Source: Thermoplasmata archaeon (GTDB lineage Archaea > Thermoplasmatota > Thermoplasmata > Thermoplasmatales > Thermoplasmataceae). Taken from it: a stretch of DNA of 5,265 nt. Within the stretch, counting starts at the first letter, position 1; the number at the start of each line of letters is the position of its first letter. The notes below the pieces were generated by a model, which ran no database searches, was not told where the DNA came from, and was given only the letters and a program-made list of their open reading frames with translations. Positions 1 through 5,265 of this stretch are shown here, in pieces. The position numbers and the translations under genes are program-made. The stretch spans positions 1 to 5,265 of the forward strand of contig JAJZOT010000147.1 of NCBI GenBank assembly GCA_021847855.1, in the 5' to 3' direction.

Positions 1-62
1 TGAAATTCTCTTTCATGTTCACACATGTCAACTTTAGAGCCCAGTTTAACTGATTGGGTCAT
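1..62 (-). CDS. possible 5' end of a hypothetical protein, cut by the window edge
   Basis: An ATG at 62-60 opens a minus-strand frame that stays open for 20 codons to the edge of the window. The visible peptide begins MTQSVKLGSKVDMCEHEREF. An in-frame TGA at 77-75 lies just upstream, so this ATG is the first in-frame ATG. A second ATG, codon 13, could also start the gene. A GGGTGA stretch (64-69) sits only one base before the ATG, which is too close for a normal Shine-Dalgarno. The frame follows the hydrolase stop by 25 bases on the same strand, which would fit a third gene of the operon. I do not recognise the peptide, and a run of 20 codons is weak evidence alone. A competing reading is that a convergent plus-strand gene ends at 35-37. 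Confidence 0.38.
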   Translation of the reverse strand, partial: MTQSVKLGSKVDMCEHEREF

Positions 63-87
63 GTCACCCGGTTTTCATTCCCTGATA

Positions 88-813
88 TCAGAATCTTATG
101 TTTTCCCTCTCAGGAGAAACTATATGGGAATCCTTTCCAGCCATTATGGTTGCCGCTTCCATTGTTTTAGTGGTTAAATGTACAGGGACAAGATTAATAG
201 CTTTTGATTCAGAAAAAACTTTCAAAACATCACTGATAGTCGAATGTTTCCAGAACTTTGCTTCCTCTACCATCTGATCTGTATAGGTCATTTCGTGAAA
301 CAGGTAATCAGCATTTTCGGCTCCAGTTACAACTCTCTCGGAATACGCAGTGTCGCCACTGTAAAACACTACTCCATCCCTTGTCTCTATGCGATATCCA
401 TAGTCATCTACGACATGATTGGCCCTGAAATGTTGAATATCACCGAAATCCACATCCTCCCTGATATCCACGTTAATCTGAAAGGATTCGGGAGTCATTG
501 TTGCCCTGAGCAGATTCCAAACATTTTTTTCCATCCCACCGGGACCCAGAATCACAAGGGAATCTCCAGAATTATAGATGGCCCTGTACCATAAGAATTC
601 AGCAATTCCAATGAAATGATCCAGATGCATGTGCGTTATGGCCACTGTGTCGATACCCAGTGGATCAATCCCAATATCCAGCATCGATTCCAATGTATGC
701 GGTCCACATTCTATCAGTGTCTGTCTGTCAATAACTATGGAAGCAGTCCTCTGGCCCCTTACTGTGTTAGAGCTCCATTTTCCAAGGAAATCTATGGTGG
801 TCACTTCAACCAC
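88..813 (-). CDS. RNase Z-like metallo-beta-lactamase-fold metal-dependent hydrolase
   Basis: A predicted cytosolic, probably dizinc hydrolase of 241 residues. The core signature THMHLDH is at 60-66. The other ligands follow the RNase Z layout: His133 (motif III, ANHV), Asp154 in SGDT (motif IV), and His212 in VPVHL (motif V). HE at 173-174 (HEMTY) and His190 in HST match the RNase Z HEAT and HxT motifs. The N-terminal IDFLG (7-11) and the GPGG loop (90-93) also fit. The protein is shorter than a typical RNase Z of about 280-320 residues. Only 21 residues separate His133 from Asp154, too few for the usual tRNA-binding exosite arm, so tRNA 3' processing is doubtful and the substrate is unknown. 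The start is a GTG at 813-811. No in-frame ATG precedes it before a stop at 864-862, and GTG codon 4 is an alternative. No Shine-Dalgarno is evident. It lies 20 bases after the transporter stop, so it is probably co-transcribed with it. Confidence 0.93.
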   Translation of the reverse strand: MVEVTTIDFLGKWSSNTVRGQRTASIVIDRQTLIECGPHTLESMLDIGIDPLGIDTVAITHMHLDHFIGIAEFLWYRAIYNSGDSLVILGPGGMEKNVWNLLRATMTPESFQINVDIREDVDFGDIQHFRANHVVDDYGYRIETRDGVVFYSGDTAYSERVVTGAENADYLFHEMTYTDQMVEEAKFWKHSTISDVLKVFSESKAINLVPVHLTTKTMEAATIMAGKDSHIVSPERENIRF

Positions 814-833
814 AGGTAATGGAAGTTCTTTAT

Positions 834-2204
834 CTATTCCACATTTATTTCCTCCAGCGATTTACCCATGGTTTCAACACCAAGGAATAGAGTTGCAAGA
901 AGGCCAATAACAGAGAATGCGAAAAAGAACATTAAACCCAGGCCAAGGCCGGAAATACTTACCAGAATTGGGAACGCTGTAAGGCCAAGTATGGCCCCTA
1001 TTCTACTGAATGAGGTTCCAAATCCCTGTCCGGTTGCTCGTATGGATGTGGGGAATATTTCCTGAGGATAGATGAAATCTGTCCCCCCTGGACCAAGAGT
1101 CTGGGTTACCTCAAATATAACAAACATTGCAAGGACCACCACAGCTATATATCCAATGGAAAAGGCGGATTTTGGAACTAACAGCGCCGTTACTGCCAAA
1201 ATAAGGAGGCTGACCGACATTCCTGCGAAACCAATTATTGTTATCAGTTTCCTGCCAAGCCTGTCAACCAGTAAAATACACAGGAAACTGCCTATCACTG
1301 CAAAAAGTGAAAATATGGCCGATCCTAGAATAGCATTGCTCTTGCTTAAACCAAAAATTCCAAGTATTGTGGGGTTAAAAAGTGCTATTCCATAGAAGGC
1401 AACATCGTATGAGAACCAGAAAATTGCAACAAAGGCGGTTGCTCTTATGTATTTCCTGGAAAAGAGATCAAGTATCGACGTCTTTTCCCTCTTTATGTAA
1501 AGCAGATCTGAGGATCCGGAGATCTGTTTTTCAACCTCCTGTGCTTCCTTAAGTTTCCCAGCATTCGCCAGCCATCTCGCCGATTCCGGAACTGACCATC
1601 TGAATATCAGCACAATGACTGCGGGAATGATTCCTATTGCAAACATCCATCTCCATGAATTTATTCCCGTTGGTAAGAGCAGGAAACCAACAAAATAGGC
1701 AACTGCAGATCCTATCCACCACGCAGAAACATTTACTGCGAGAAGCTTTCCTCTGGTTTTCTTTGGAGAAAATTCAGAAATTATGGTGGTACTTATTGCA
1801 TAGTCTGCCCCAATTGCTAGACCAAGTATCACCCTGAAAATAAAGAGTGACAGGAAATTGAAGGATACGAATGCTACAAGACCGGTAAAAACTGCAAAAA
1901 TAACCATATCCCACAGGTACATTATTTTCCGTCCTTTGAGATCAGTAATGTAGCCAAAAAGAACAGCTCCTACAAGCATCCCTATGGTTGTCGATGCAGC
2001 CATAAGCCCTTTTCCCAGAGCTGTATTCACATATGAAAAAGCAGATATTGAGGTTATTATGGTCAGTGCCACTGCAATAATGGATATGTCGTAGCCATCA
2101 AGGAATACGCCAGCTGCTGAGAGGGCAGTTATTCTGTAATGGACCCGTTTGGTCTTAGCATTATCCAGGGCAGAGTATGGAGAATCCTTTGTTTTTTCGA
2201 CCAT
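834..2204 (-). CDS. MFS transporter, sugar-porter/metabolite:H+ symporter-like
   Basis: A 456-residue integral membrane transporter with about 12 hydrophobic segments and a charged central loop (about 210-245), the normal size for the family. Sugar-porter-type signatures appear in order: FLDGYDI in helix 1 (34-40), motif A GYITDLKGRK (84-93), RVILGLAIGADYA (124-136), PESARWL after helix 6 (206-212), the repeated motif A DRLGRK (314-319), YPQEIFPTSIRATGQG (379-394), and a C-terminal VETMGKSLEEI (443-453) that resembles PETKGxSLEEI. The helix-1 DGYD and the GPGG...PQEIFPT region also recall the phosphate and aromatic-acid symporter branches, so the substrate (sugar, organic acid, nicotinate-like or phosphate) cannot be set from sequence. 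It is presumably proton-coupled. The ATG at 2204-2202 leaves about 25 residues before helix 1, normal for the group. No Shine-Dalgarno precedes it. It is the first gene of a leftward unit with the hydrolase, and divergent from the cobyrinate synthase gene. Confidence 0.93.
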   Translation of the reverse strand: MVEKTKDSPYSALDNAKTKRVHYRITALSAAGVFLDGYDISIIAVALTIITSISAFSYVNTALGKGLMAASTTIGMLVGAVLFGYITDLKGRKIMYLWDMVIFAVFTGLVAFVSFNFLSLFIFRVILGLAIGADYAISTTIISEFSPKKTRGKLLAVNVSAWWIGSAVAYFVGFLLLPTGINSWRWMFAIGIIPAVIVLIFRWSVPESARWLANAGKLKEAQEVEKQISGSSDLLYIKREKTSILDLFSRKYIRATAFVAIFWFSYDVAFYGIALFNPTILGIFGLSKSNAILGSAIFSLFAVIGSFLCILLVDRLGRKLITIIGFAGMSVSLLILAVTALLVPKSAFSIGYIAVVVLAMFVIFEVTQTLGPGGTDFIYPQEIFPTSIRATGQGFGTSFSRIGAILGLTAFPILVSISGLGLGLMFFFAFSVIGLLATLFLGVETMGKSLEEINVE

Positions 2205-2260
2205 GATCGATCTATGAGTTAAGTATATTTGAATATTTGTTTTTATAATATATAGACCCT
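2205..2260 (-). promoter_or_regulatory. archaeal-type promoter region of the MFS transporter/hydrolase operon
   Basis: Read on the minus strand, CTATATATTATAAAA (2255-2241) is the most TATA-like sequence in the window. Its centre is about 44 bases before the ATG, which would put the transcription start near 2220 and give a leader of about 15-20 bases. A second A/T box, AAATATACTT (2230-2221), is about 21 bases before the ATG and could instead give a leaderless transcript. The absence of a Shine-Dalgarno before the ATG fits a leaderless or very short leader. Assignment is by sequence appearance and position only. Confidence 0.5.
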
Positions 2261-2462
2261 TCCTAAAAACCAGTGAAAACCTGTTTGTTGTAACAATTCA
2301 TGTAACTCAGAATTAGCCATGCTTGCAATACCCCACAATAAAACAGCTTTTACTTTTACAGGAAGATGGAGTACGTAGAAATCCTCCATAGATTATCTGT
2401 TATGTGATCCCAGGAGAGTGAAAGGCAAAAGAATAACATAACAATTTGATATTGCCTGATCC
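2261..2462. other. divergent intergenic region upstream of the cobyrinate synthase gene
   Basis: No gene or tRNA is visible. Two potential stem-loops follow each other before the synthase ATG: ATGGAG/CTCCAT (2366-2371 and 2384-2389, 12-base loop) and TGTTATGT/ACATAACA (2398-2405 and 2436-2443, 30-base loop). TGTAAC occurs twice, 12 bases apart (2289-2294 and 2301-2306). No strong TATA box lies 25-30 bases before the ATG. The best candidate, the A-rich AATAACATAAC at 2432-2442, overlaps the right arm of the second inverted repeat. No Shine-Dalgarno precedes the ATG, so a leaderless transcript is possible, in which case the stem-loops would act as DNA elements rather than RNA. Confidence 0.45.
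2398..2443. repeat. 8-bp perfect inverted repeat before the cobyrinate synthase start
   Basis: Arms TGTTATGT (2398-2405) and ACATAACA (2436-2443) are exact reverse complements separated by 30 bases. The right arm ends 19 bases before the ATG at 2463, in the position expected for a core promoter. It could be a repressor site or an RNA hairpin. In A/T-rich DNA an 8-bp pair of this kind can also arise by chance. Confidence 0.35.
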
Positions 2463-3743
2463 ATGAAGGTCATAGGGGTGACGGCACCATCCACTGGGTC
2501 AGGTAAAACCAGTGTCACTCTGGCTCTGTTGAACCACATTAAAAATTCAGTCTCGGTAAAAGTCGGCCCTGACTATATTGATGGAGCCCTGGCATCCAGG
2601 GTCAGTGGAAATCCCGCTCATAACATTGACAGGTGGATCCAGGGAAGAGATTTCATGAGAAGATTCAGGAATCTTTCATCCATGTATGACTTTGCCGTGG
2701 TTGAAGGAGTTATGGGCATGTACGACTCAGGTTCTCCAATAAACCTGAGCACTGATTACTATTTCAGGAGAATTGGCATACCTTATATTTTGGTAATGGA
2801 TGTTTCAAAACTTGCTGAATCAGCCTATTATATCGCAAAGGGTTTCATTGGGCGCAACTGTATTGGTGTGGTAATAAACAATTTCTATTCCGAGAAACAT
2901 CTTAACATAGTGAGAAAGGCATTCCTGGATCATGGCATTCCAATTGTTGGCGAAATTCCCCATATGGAAGATTTAAGGATTCCAGAGAGGCATTTGGGAC
3001 TCAGGACGGCGGGAGAAATACCTGACATTAAGGAAAAAGCTGAAAAATATTCACAATTTCTCGATTATTCTTTTCTTGACCGATTGAAGGACGTACCCAT
3101 GGAGAGGACGGATAAGGAGATTGTAGCTGAGGGAAATGCAGATATTTACGTGGCTTACGACAACTCATTCAATTTTTATTATGGTGAATCCCTTGATTTC
3201 CTGGGAAGAGTGGGCCAATTGAATTATTTCTCTCCTCTTAAGGGGGAAATCCCTGAGGATCCTCACATGATATACATCGGAGGTGGTTACCCGGAACTTT
3301 ACGCGGATATTCTTTCAGGGAATTCAGGACTGAGCAGTGCCTTAAGGACATTTTCGGAACAGGGTGTTCCAATAGTTGCGGAATGCGGAGGGCTGATGTA
3401 CCTGGAATCAATATTTGAATCGGAAAGCACCTCATTGAAGTTTCCAGGCATATTCAATGGATCTGTAAAAATGATCAAAAAACTGACACTTGGCTATACA
3501 AAACTGAATGTCCTGAAAGACAATCTCCTGTTCAGGAAGGGTGAGACGGTCTACGGCCATGAGTACCATTACAGTGAGATTGAAGACAGATCAGAAAAGA
3601 CCATGCAAAATATCATCGGGAAGGGAATCAAAGGCTATGATGGGTTATACACACGGAACACACAGGCTTCCTATTCTCATTTTGATCTCATGCGTTACGG
3701 AAAAAGACTGGAGAGGGCGATAAAACAGTATATGAAACAATGA
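2463..3743 (+). CDS. cbiA: cobyrinic acid a,c-diamide synthase, glutamine-hydrolysing (CbiA/CobB family)
   Basis: A 426-residue cytosolic amidotransferase (EC 6.3.5.11 by family). It uses ATP and glutamine to amidate the a and c side chains of cobyrinic acid in corrin (vitamin B12) synthesis. The N-terminal synthetase domain has a P-loop, APSTGSGKTS (8-17), KVGPDYIDGA with Asp37 and Asp40 (33-42), NIDRW (54-58) and VVEGVMGMYD with Glu81 and Asp88 (79-88). The linker DNSFNFYYGESLDFL (233-247) is typical of the family. The glutaminase domain carries the nucleophile Cys308 in AECGGLMYL (306-314), GHEYHYS (365-371), and a C-terminal SHFD whose His406 is the likely catalytic partner. Nothing essential seems missing, though it is slightly shorter than the common 450-460 residues. 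The ATG places the P-loop at the usual distance. The close relative CfbB (Ni-sirohydrochlorin diamide synthase, in coenzyme F430 synthesis) has the same fold and cannot be excluded by motifs alone. No other corrin genes are in the window. Confidence 0.93.
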   Translation: MKVIGVTAPSTGSGKTSVTLALLNHIKNSVSVKVGPDYIDGALASRVSGNPAHNIDRWIQGRDFMRRFRNLSSMYDFAVVEGVMGMYDSGSPINLSTDYYFRRIGIPYILVMDVSKLAESAYYIAKGFIGRNCIGVVINNFYSEKHLNIVRKAFLDHGIPIVGEIPHMEDLRIPERHLGLRTAGEIPDIKEKAEKYSQFLDYSFLDRLKDVPMERTDKEIVAEGNADIYVAYDNSFNFYYGESLDFLGRVGQLNYFSPLKGEIPEDPHMIYIGGGYPELYADILSGNSGLSSALRTFSEQGVPIVAECGGLMYLESIFESESTSLKFPGIFNGSVKMIKKLTLGYTKLNVLKDNLLFRKGETVYGHEYHYSEIEDRSEKTMQNIIGKGIKGYDGLYTRNTQASYSHFDLMRYGKRLERAIKQYMKQ

Positions 3744-3752
3744 AAAATATGA

Positions 3753-3781
3753 CTTGTACATAAGATCAGGAATGGTACAAG
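3753..3781 (+). terminator. possible 3' stem-loop after the cobyrinate synthase gene
   Basis: CTTGTAC (3753-3759) and GTACAAG (3775-3781) are exact reverse complements around a 15-base loop, starting 10 bases after the stop codon. No T-tract follows, and archaeal termination usually depends on T-tracts, so this may be a 3'-end stabilising hairpin or chance rather than a terminator. Confidence 0.25.
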
Positions 3782-3803
3782 GGCTCAAGCGGTTCCTTAC
3801 ATA

Positions 3804-3817
3804 CCATGATGGAGAGA
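3804..3817 (+). repeat. CCATGATGGA-type short repeat, copy 1
   Basis: CCATGATGGAGAGA (3804-3817). It matches 13 of 14 bases of copy 3 read on the opposite strand when one substitution is allowed, and shares CATGATGGA with copy 2. Confidence 0.4.
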
Positions 3818-3851
3818 TGCCGAATTAACAGAGAGTGGAAGAGTTGTTCCA

Positions 3852-3867
3852 CCATCATGATGGATAA
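3852..3867 (+). repeat. CCATGATGGA-type short repeat, copy 2, with a 12-bp perfect palindrome
   Basis: CCATCATGATGG (3852-3863) is a perfect self-complementary palindrome. The right half continues as CATGATGGATAA, in direct orientation to copy 1 and matching the inverted copy 3 over CATGATGGATA. Confidence 0.45.
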
Positions 3868-4004
3868 GTTAAGGTGCAGGAATTTTGATCATGACCTGGA
3901 ACTGAAGGAAAGTATCTAACGTTGCGGTATACAGGCATTCACCACACATCATAATCCATTTGCTGTAATATGCACATTCGAATTCCAGCTCACAAAGGAG
4001 TAAA

Positions 4005-4067
4005 ATGCTTTCGTGGCATCGAGGCTTAATGAAATTCTTCGGAGGACAACTCGCAAAGAGAGACTAA
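4005..4067 (+). CDS. possible 20-residue peptide, unrecognised
   Basis: The ATG at 4005 follows AAAGGAG (3994-4000) with a 4-base gap, the best Shine-Dalgarno-like match in the window. The frame stops at TAA 4065-4067. It encodes a short basic peptide beginning MLSWHRGLMKFFGG. I know no family for it. It could be a genuine small protein, the start of a gene lost downstream by frameshift, or chance. Other genes here lack Shine-Dalgarno sequences, so the motif alone does not prove translation. Confidence 0.15.
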   Translation: MLSWHRGLMKFFGGQLAKRD

Positions 4068-4097
4068 TAAGTTTTTCACAACATGAGTCAGGAATTC

Positions 4098-4111
4098 TCT
4101 ATCCATCATGG
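4098..4111 (-). repeat. CCATGATGGA-type short repeat, copy 3 (inverted)
   Basis: Read on the minus strand, CCATGATGGATAGA runs from 4111 to 4098. It is inverted relative to copies 1 and 2, and its outer end covers the stop codon of the second transporter (4108-4106). Confidence 0.4.
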
Positions 4112-5265
4112 AGGGGAGGACGCCACGTTATTGTATTTCCTGAAAAACAATACATAAAGAATGGGATCAAACATGGATATAACTCCGGCAAATGTGAACA
4201 TGAAAACTATGGACCCAATGGACAGGAGAAAGCTTCCAAATGTGGTGGAAGCACCATAGGGTAATCTTCTGGCGATGCCAGTGAGGCTGTTTCCACGGGC
4301 CCTCTCCTCTGGATTCAGGAGACCCATCTGGAAACTCTGCCTTATGGGGAGTGCAAGCTGGTAAAATCCGGTTCTCAGCGCATAAACAGCTCCTGCAACA
4401 AGTGGAGGGACAAAGGGCATTACAATGAACAGCACGGAACCGAGAGTCCTGAATATTCCTATTGCATATATCGATCCAAATATCCTCTCCATGCTTGATG
4501 AGAATACGACTCCAATCCCAGCAGCCACATAAGACGCGGTGAAAACGATTGAGATTATGTAGGGTGGAAGCCCGATCTGCAGGAACCAGAGTGAAAGTAT
4601 TGGTGTTACAACCCCAAGTCCGGCGCTTCCAAGGGCACCGGAAAGCCCTATCTTAAGGATATTCATACCAGATTTCTTCGGAATAACCTCCATTTTCTCG
4701 TTTCTCTCCCTCTTGCGTATTTTTGTATCTTCAAGCAAAAACGTGAGTCCAATGGATAGCAGGTTCAGTGCAAGAGCCAGAAGGAAGAGGAACATATAGT
4801 AGTCTGAAACATATCTTTCAAAGACTGAAGATGTGGAACTACCGGCGATTGCTGAGGCAATTGAAACAATCATGAGTATGGAATAAATTCTCGTCCTGTC
4901 CGATGATGACACCTTGTCTGCAACAAAGGCAGTCATTATAGGTGCAACCGGTCCTCCTCCAGCACCACCACCAATGGCACTGAATGATATTCCAAGCAAA
5001 GCCGTCAGGAATACGATTATGAAATTATGCGTGACAAGGAATACAATGAAAATGAACGCTGGAAGCCCGGACATTATGATCAGGGTCTTTTTCTTGCTGT
5101 AAAGATCCCCCATGAATCCAGAAACAAGTACTAGTGCGGCGCTGGACACGGTGGCAACGAGTGCATATATTCCAACTTCAACATAGGAATAGCCGATATG
5201 CTTCAGGAAAAGCGGGACAAGGAATGAGATATAACCGAAGTAGAAACTTCTCAATCCTCTTATCA
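4106..5265 (-). CDS. MFS transporter, drug-efflux-like, N-terminus beyond the window
   Basis: A second 12-helix-type membrane transporter, about 385 residues visible, unrelated in motifs to the sugar-porter-like one. The frame is open to the right edge: Ile, Arg and Gly codons precede the TTG at 5254-5252, giving IRGLRSFYFGYISFLVPLFL. RGLRSF...G at the start of helix 1 is common near MFS N-termini, so the true start probably lies only a few to some tens of residues outside and the TTG is internal. Numbering from that TTG: motif A-like GFMGDLYSKKK (46-56), a glycine-rich GGGAGGGPVAP (95-105), a charged central loop (about 175-198) between the two six-helix halves, and LPIRQSFQMGLLNPEERARG (302-321), typical of multidrug or metabolite exporters. 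It ends with a short tail VASSPP. The substrate is unknown. It converges on the cobyrinate synthase gene, so they are not co-transcribed. Confidence 0.9.
   Translation of the reverse strand, partial: IRGLRSFYFGYISFLVPLFLKHIGYSYVEVGIYALVATVSSAALVLVSGFMGDLYSKKKTLIIMSGLPAFIFIVFLVTHNFIIVFLTALLGISFSAIGGGAGGGPVAPIMTAFVADKVSSSDRTRIYSILMIVSIASAIAGSSTSSVFERYVSDYYMFLFLLALALNLLSIGLTFLLEDTKIRKRERNEKMEVIPKKSGMNILKIGLSGALGSAGLGVVTPILSLWFLQIGLPPYIISIVFTASYVAAGIGVVFSSSMERIFGSIYAIGIFRTLGSVLFIVMPFVPPLVAGAVYALRTGFYQLALPIRQSFQMGLLNPEERARGNSLTGIARRLPYGASTTFGSFLLSIGSIVFMFTFAGVISMFDPILYVLFFRKYNNVASSPP

Larger units (their letters stand above)
3744..4105. other. gene-free region between convergent genes, with short palindromic repeats
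   Basis: About 360 bp with no convincing gene between the tail-to-tail synthase and second transporter. It holds a possible stem-loop right after the synthase stop, three copies of an ATGATGGA-type motif, a 20-codon frame behind a good Shine-Dalgarno-like sequence, and a plus-strand frame interrupted by only two stops. No tRNA fold and no strong oligo-T terminator were seen. The best T-run on the plus strand is TTTTT at 4072-4076. The region could be a long untranslated spacer or the relic of a lost gene. Confidence 0.5.

Noticed and set aside
244..910. Plus-strand frames antisense to the hydrolase (244-594, 616-819, 629-910)
   Set aside because: They lie opposite a gene with a full set of catalytic motifs and have no recognisable domain or start signal. 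They are shadows.
868..1837. Plus-strand frames antisense to the first transporter (868-1065, 1072-1395, 1637-1837)
   Set aside because: They are shadows of a complete MFS gene with conserved motifs on the other strand.
2398..2462. Cobalamin riboswitch upstream of cbiA
   Set aside because: Only a fragment resembling the B12 box is seen. The other conserved core elements are not recognisable, and the gene may be leaderless.
3238..3723. Alternative frames within cbiA (3238-3435 minus, 3541-3723 plus)
   Set aside because: They overlap the conserved glutaminase domain of cbiA and have no domain of their own.
3857..3905. C/D-box guide RNA, from ATGATGG (3857-3863) and CTGA (3902-3905)
   Set aside because: The C box has a mismatch, no convincing internal D' and C' pair with 10-12 base guides is present, and no terminal stem forms.
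3971..3995. tRNA T-arm-like string around ATTCGAATT
   Set aside because: No acceptor, D or anticodon arms can be drawn at the required distances. The string is just a short palindrome.
3869..4063. Minus-strand open frame of 64 codons with six cysteines, including MCGEC
   Set aside because: The only ATGs are late in the frame (the MM before CGEC), the cysteine spacing matches no metal-binding family I know, and no start site is visible. It is probably a chance open frame.
4013..4264. 83-codon plus-strand frame starting at GTG
   Set aside because: About two thirds of it is antisense to the well-supported second transporter, and the C-terminal part has low-quality composition. It is not a credible gene. 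Its first part is treated only as a possible relic.
5252..5254. TTG as the start codon of the second transporter
   Set aside because: The frame continues open to the window edge with a typical MFS helix-1 lead-in (RGLRSF), so the TTG is more likely an internal leucine codon.

Overview
The window looks like ordinary chromosomal DNA from an archaeon, most plausibly a member of the Thermoplasmata (the Thermoplasma/Ferroplasma/Cuniculiplasma type). That is an inference. It rests on moderately AT-rich DNA, arginine codons dominated by AGA and AGG, frequent ATA isoleucine codons, a strong A/T TATA-like promoter, and starts without Shine-Dalgarno sequences, which suggests leaderless transcripts. No rRNA, tRNA, CRISPR array or complete mobile element was found.

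Layout from left to right. Positions 1-62 on the minus strand may hold the first 20 codons of a gene that leaves the window. Positions 88-813 (minus) encode a metallo-beta-lactamase-fold hydrolase of the RNase Z type with a complete metal-ligand set. Twenty bases further upstream on the same strand, 834-2204 encodes a 12-helix sugar-porter-like major facilitator transporter. These two, and perhaps the edge gene, look like one leftward operon driven from an A/T-rich promoter near 2241-2256. Across a 258-bp divergent intergenic region lies 2463-3743 (plus), a cobyrinic acid a,c-diamide synthase (CbiA/CobB family) with intact synthetase and glutaminase domains. It is followed by about 360 bp without a convincing gene (3744-4105), containing short palindromic repeats. 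A second, unrelated major facilitator transporter then runs on the minus strand from the right edge to 4106, with its N-terminus outside the window.

The genes do not form one obvious pathway. The transporter and hydrolase may handle the same small molecule. The cobalamin-type synthase stands without any other corrin gene in view. The second transporter converges on it tail to tail. The points most worth a second look are the hydrolase, which has RNase Z motifs but too little sequence between motifs III and IV to hold the usual tRNA-binding arm; the folded-looking leader upstream of the cobalamin gene; and the repeated ATGATGGATAGA-like motif in the gene-free stretch. I see no clear new defence or mobile system here.
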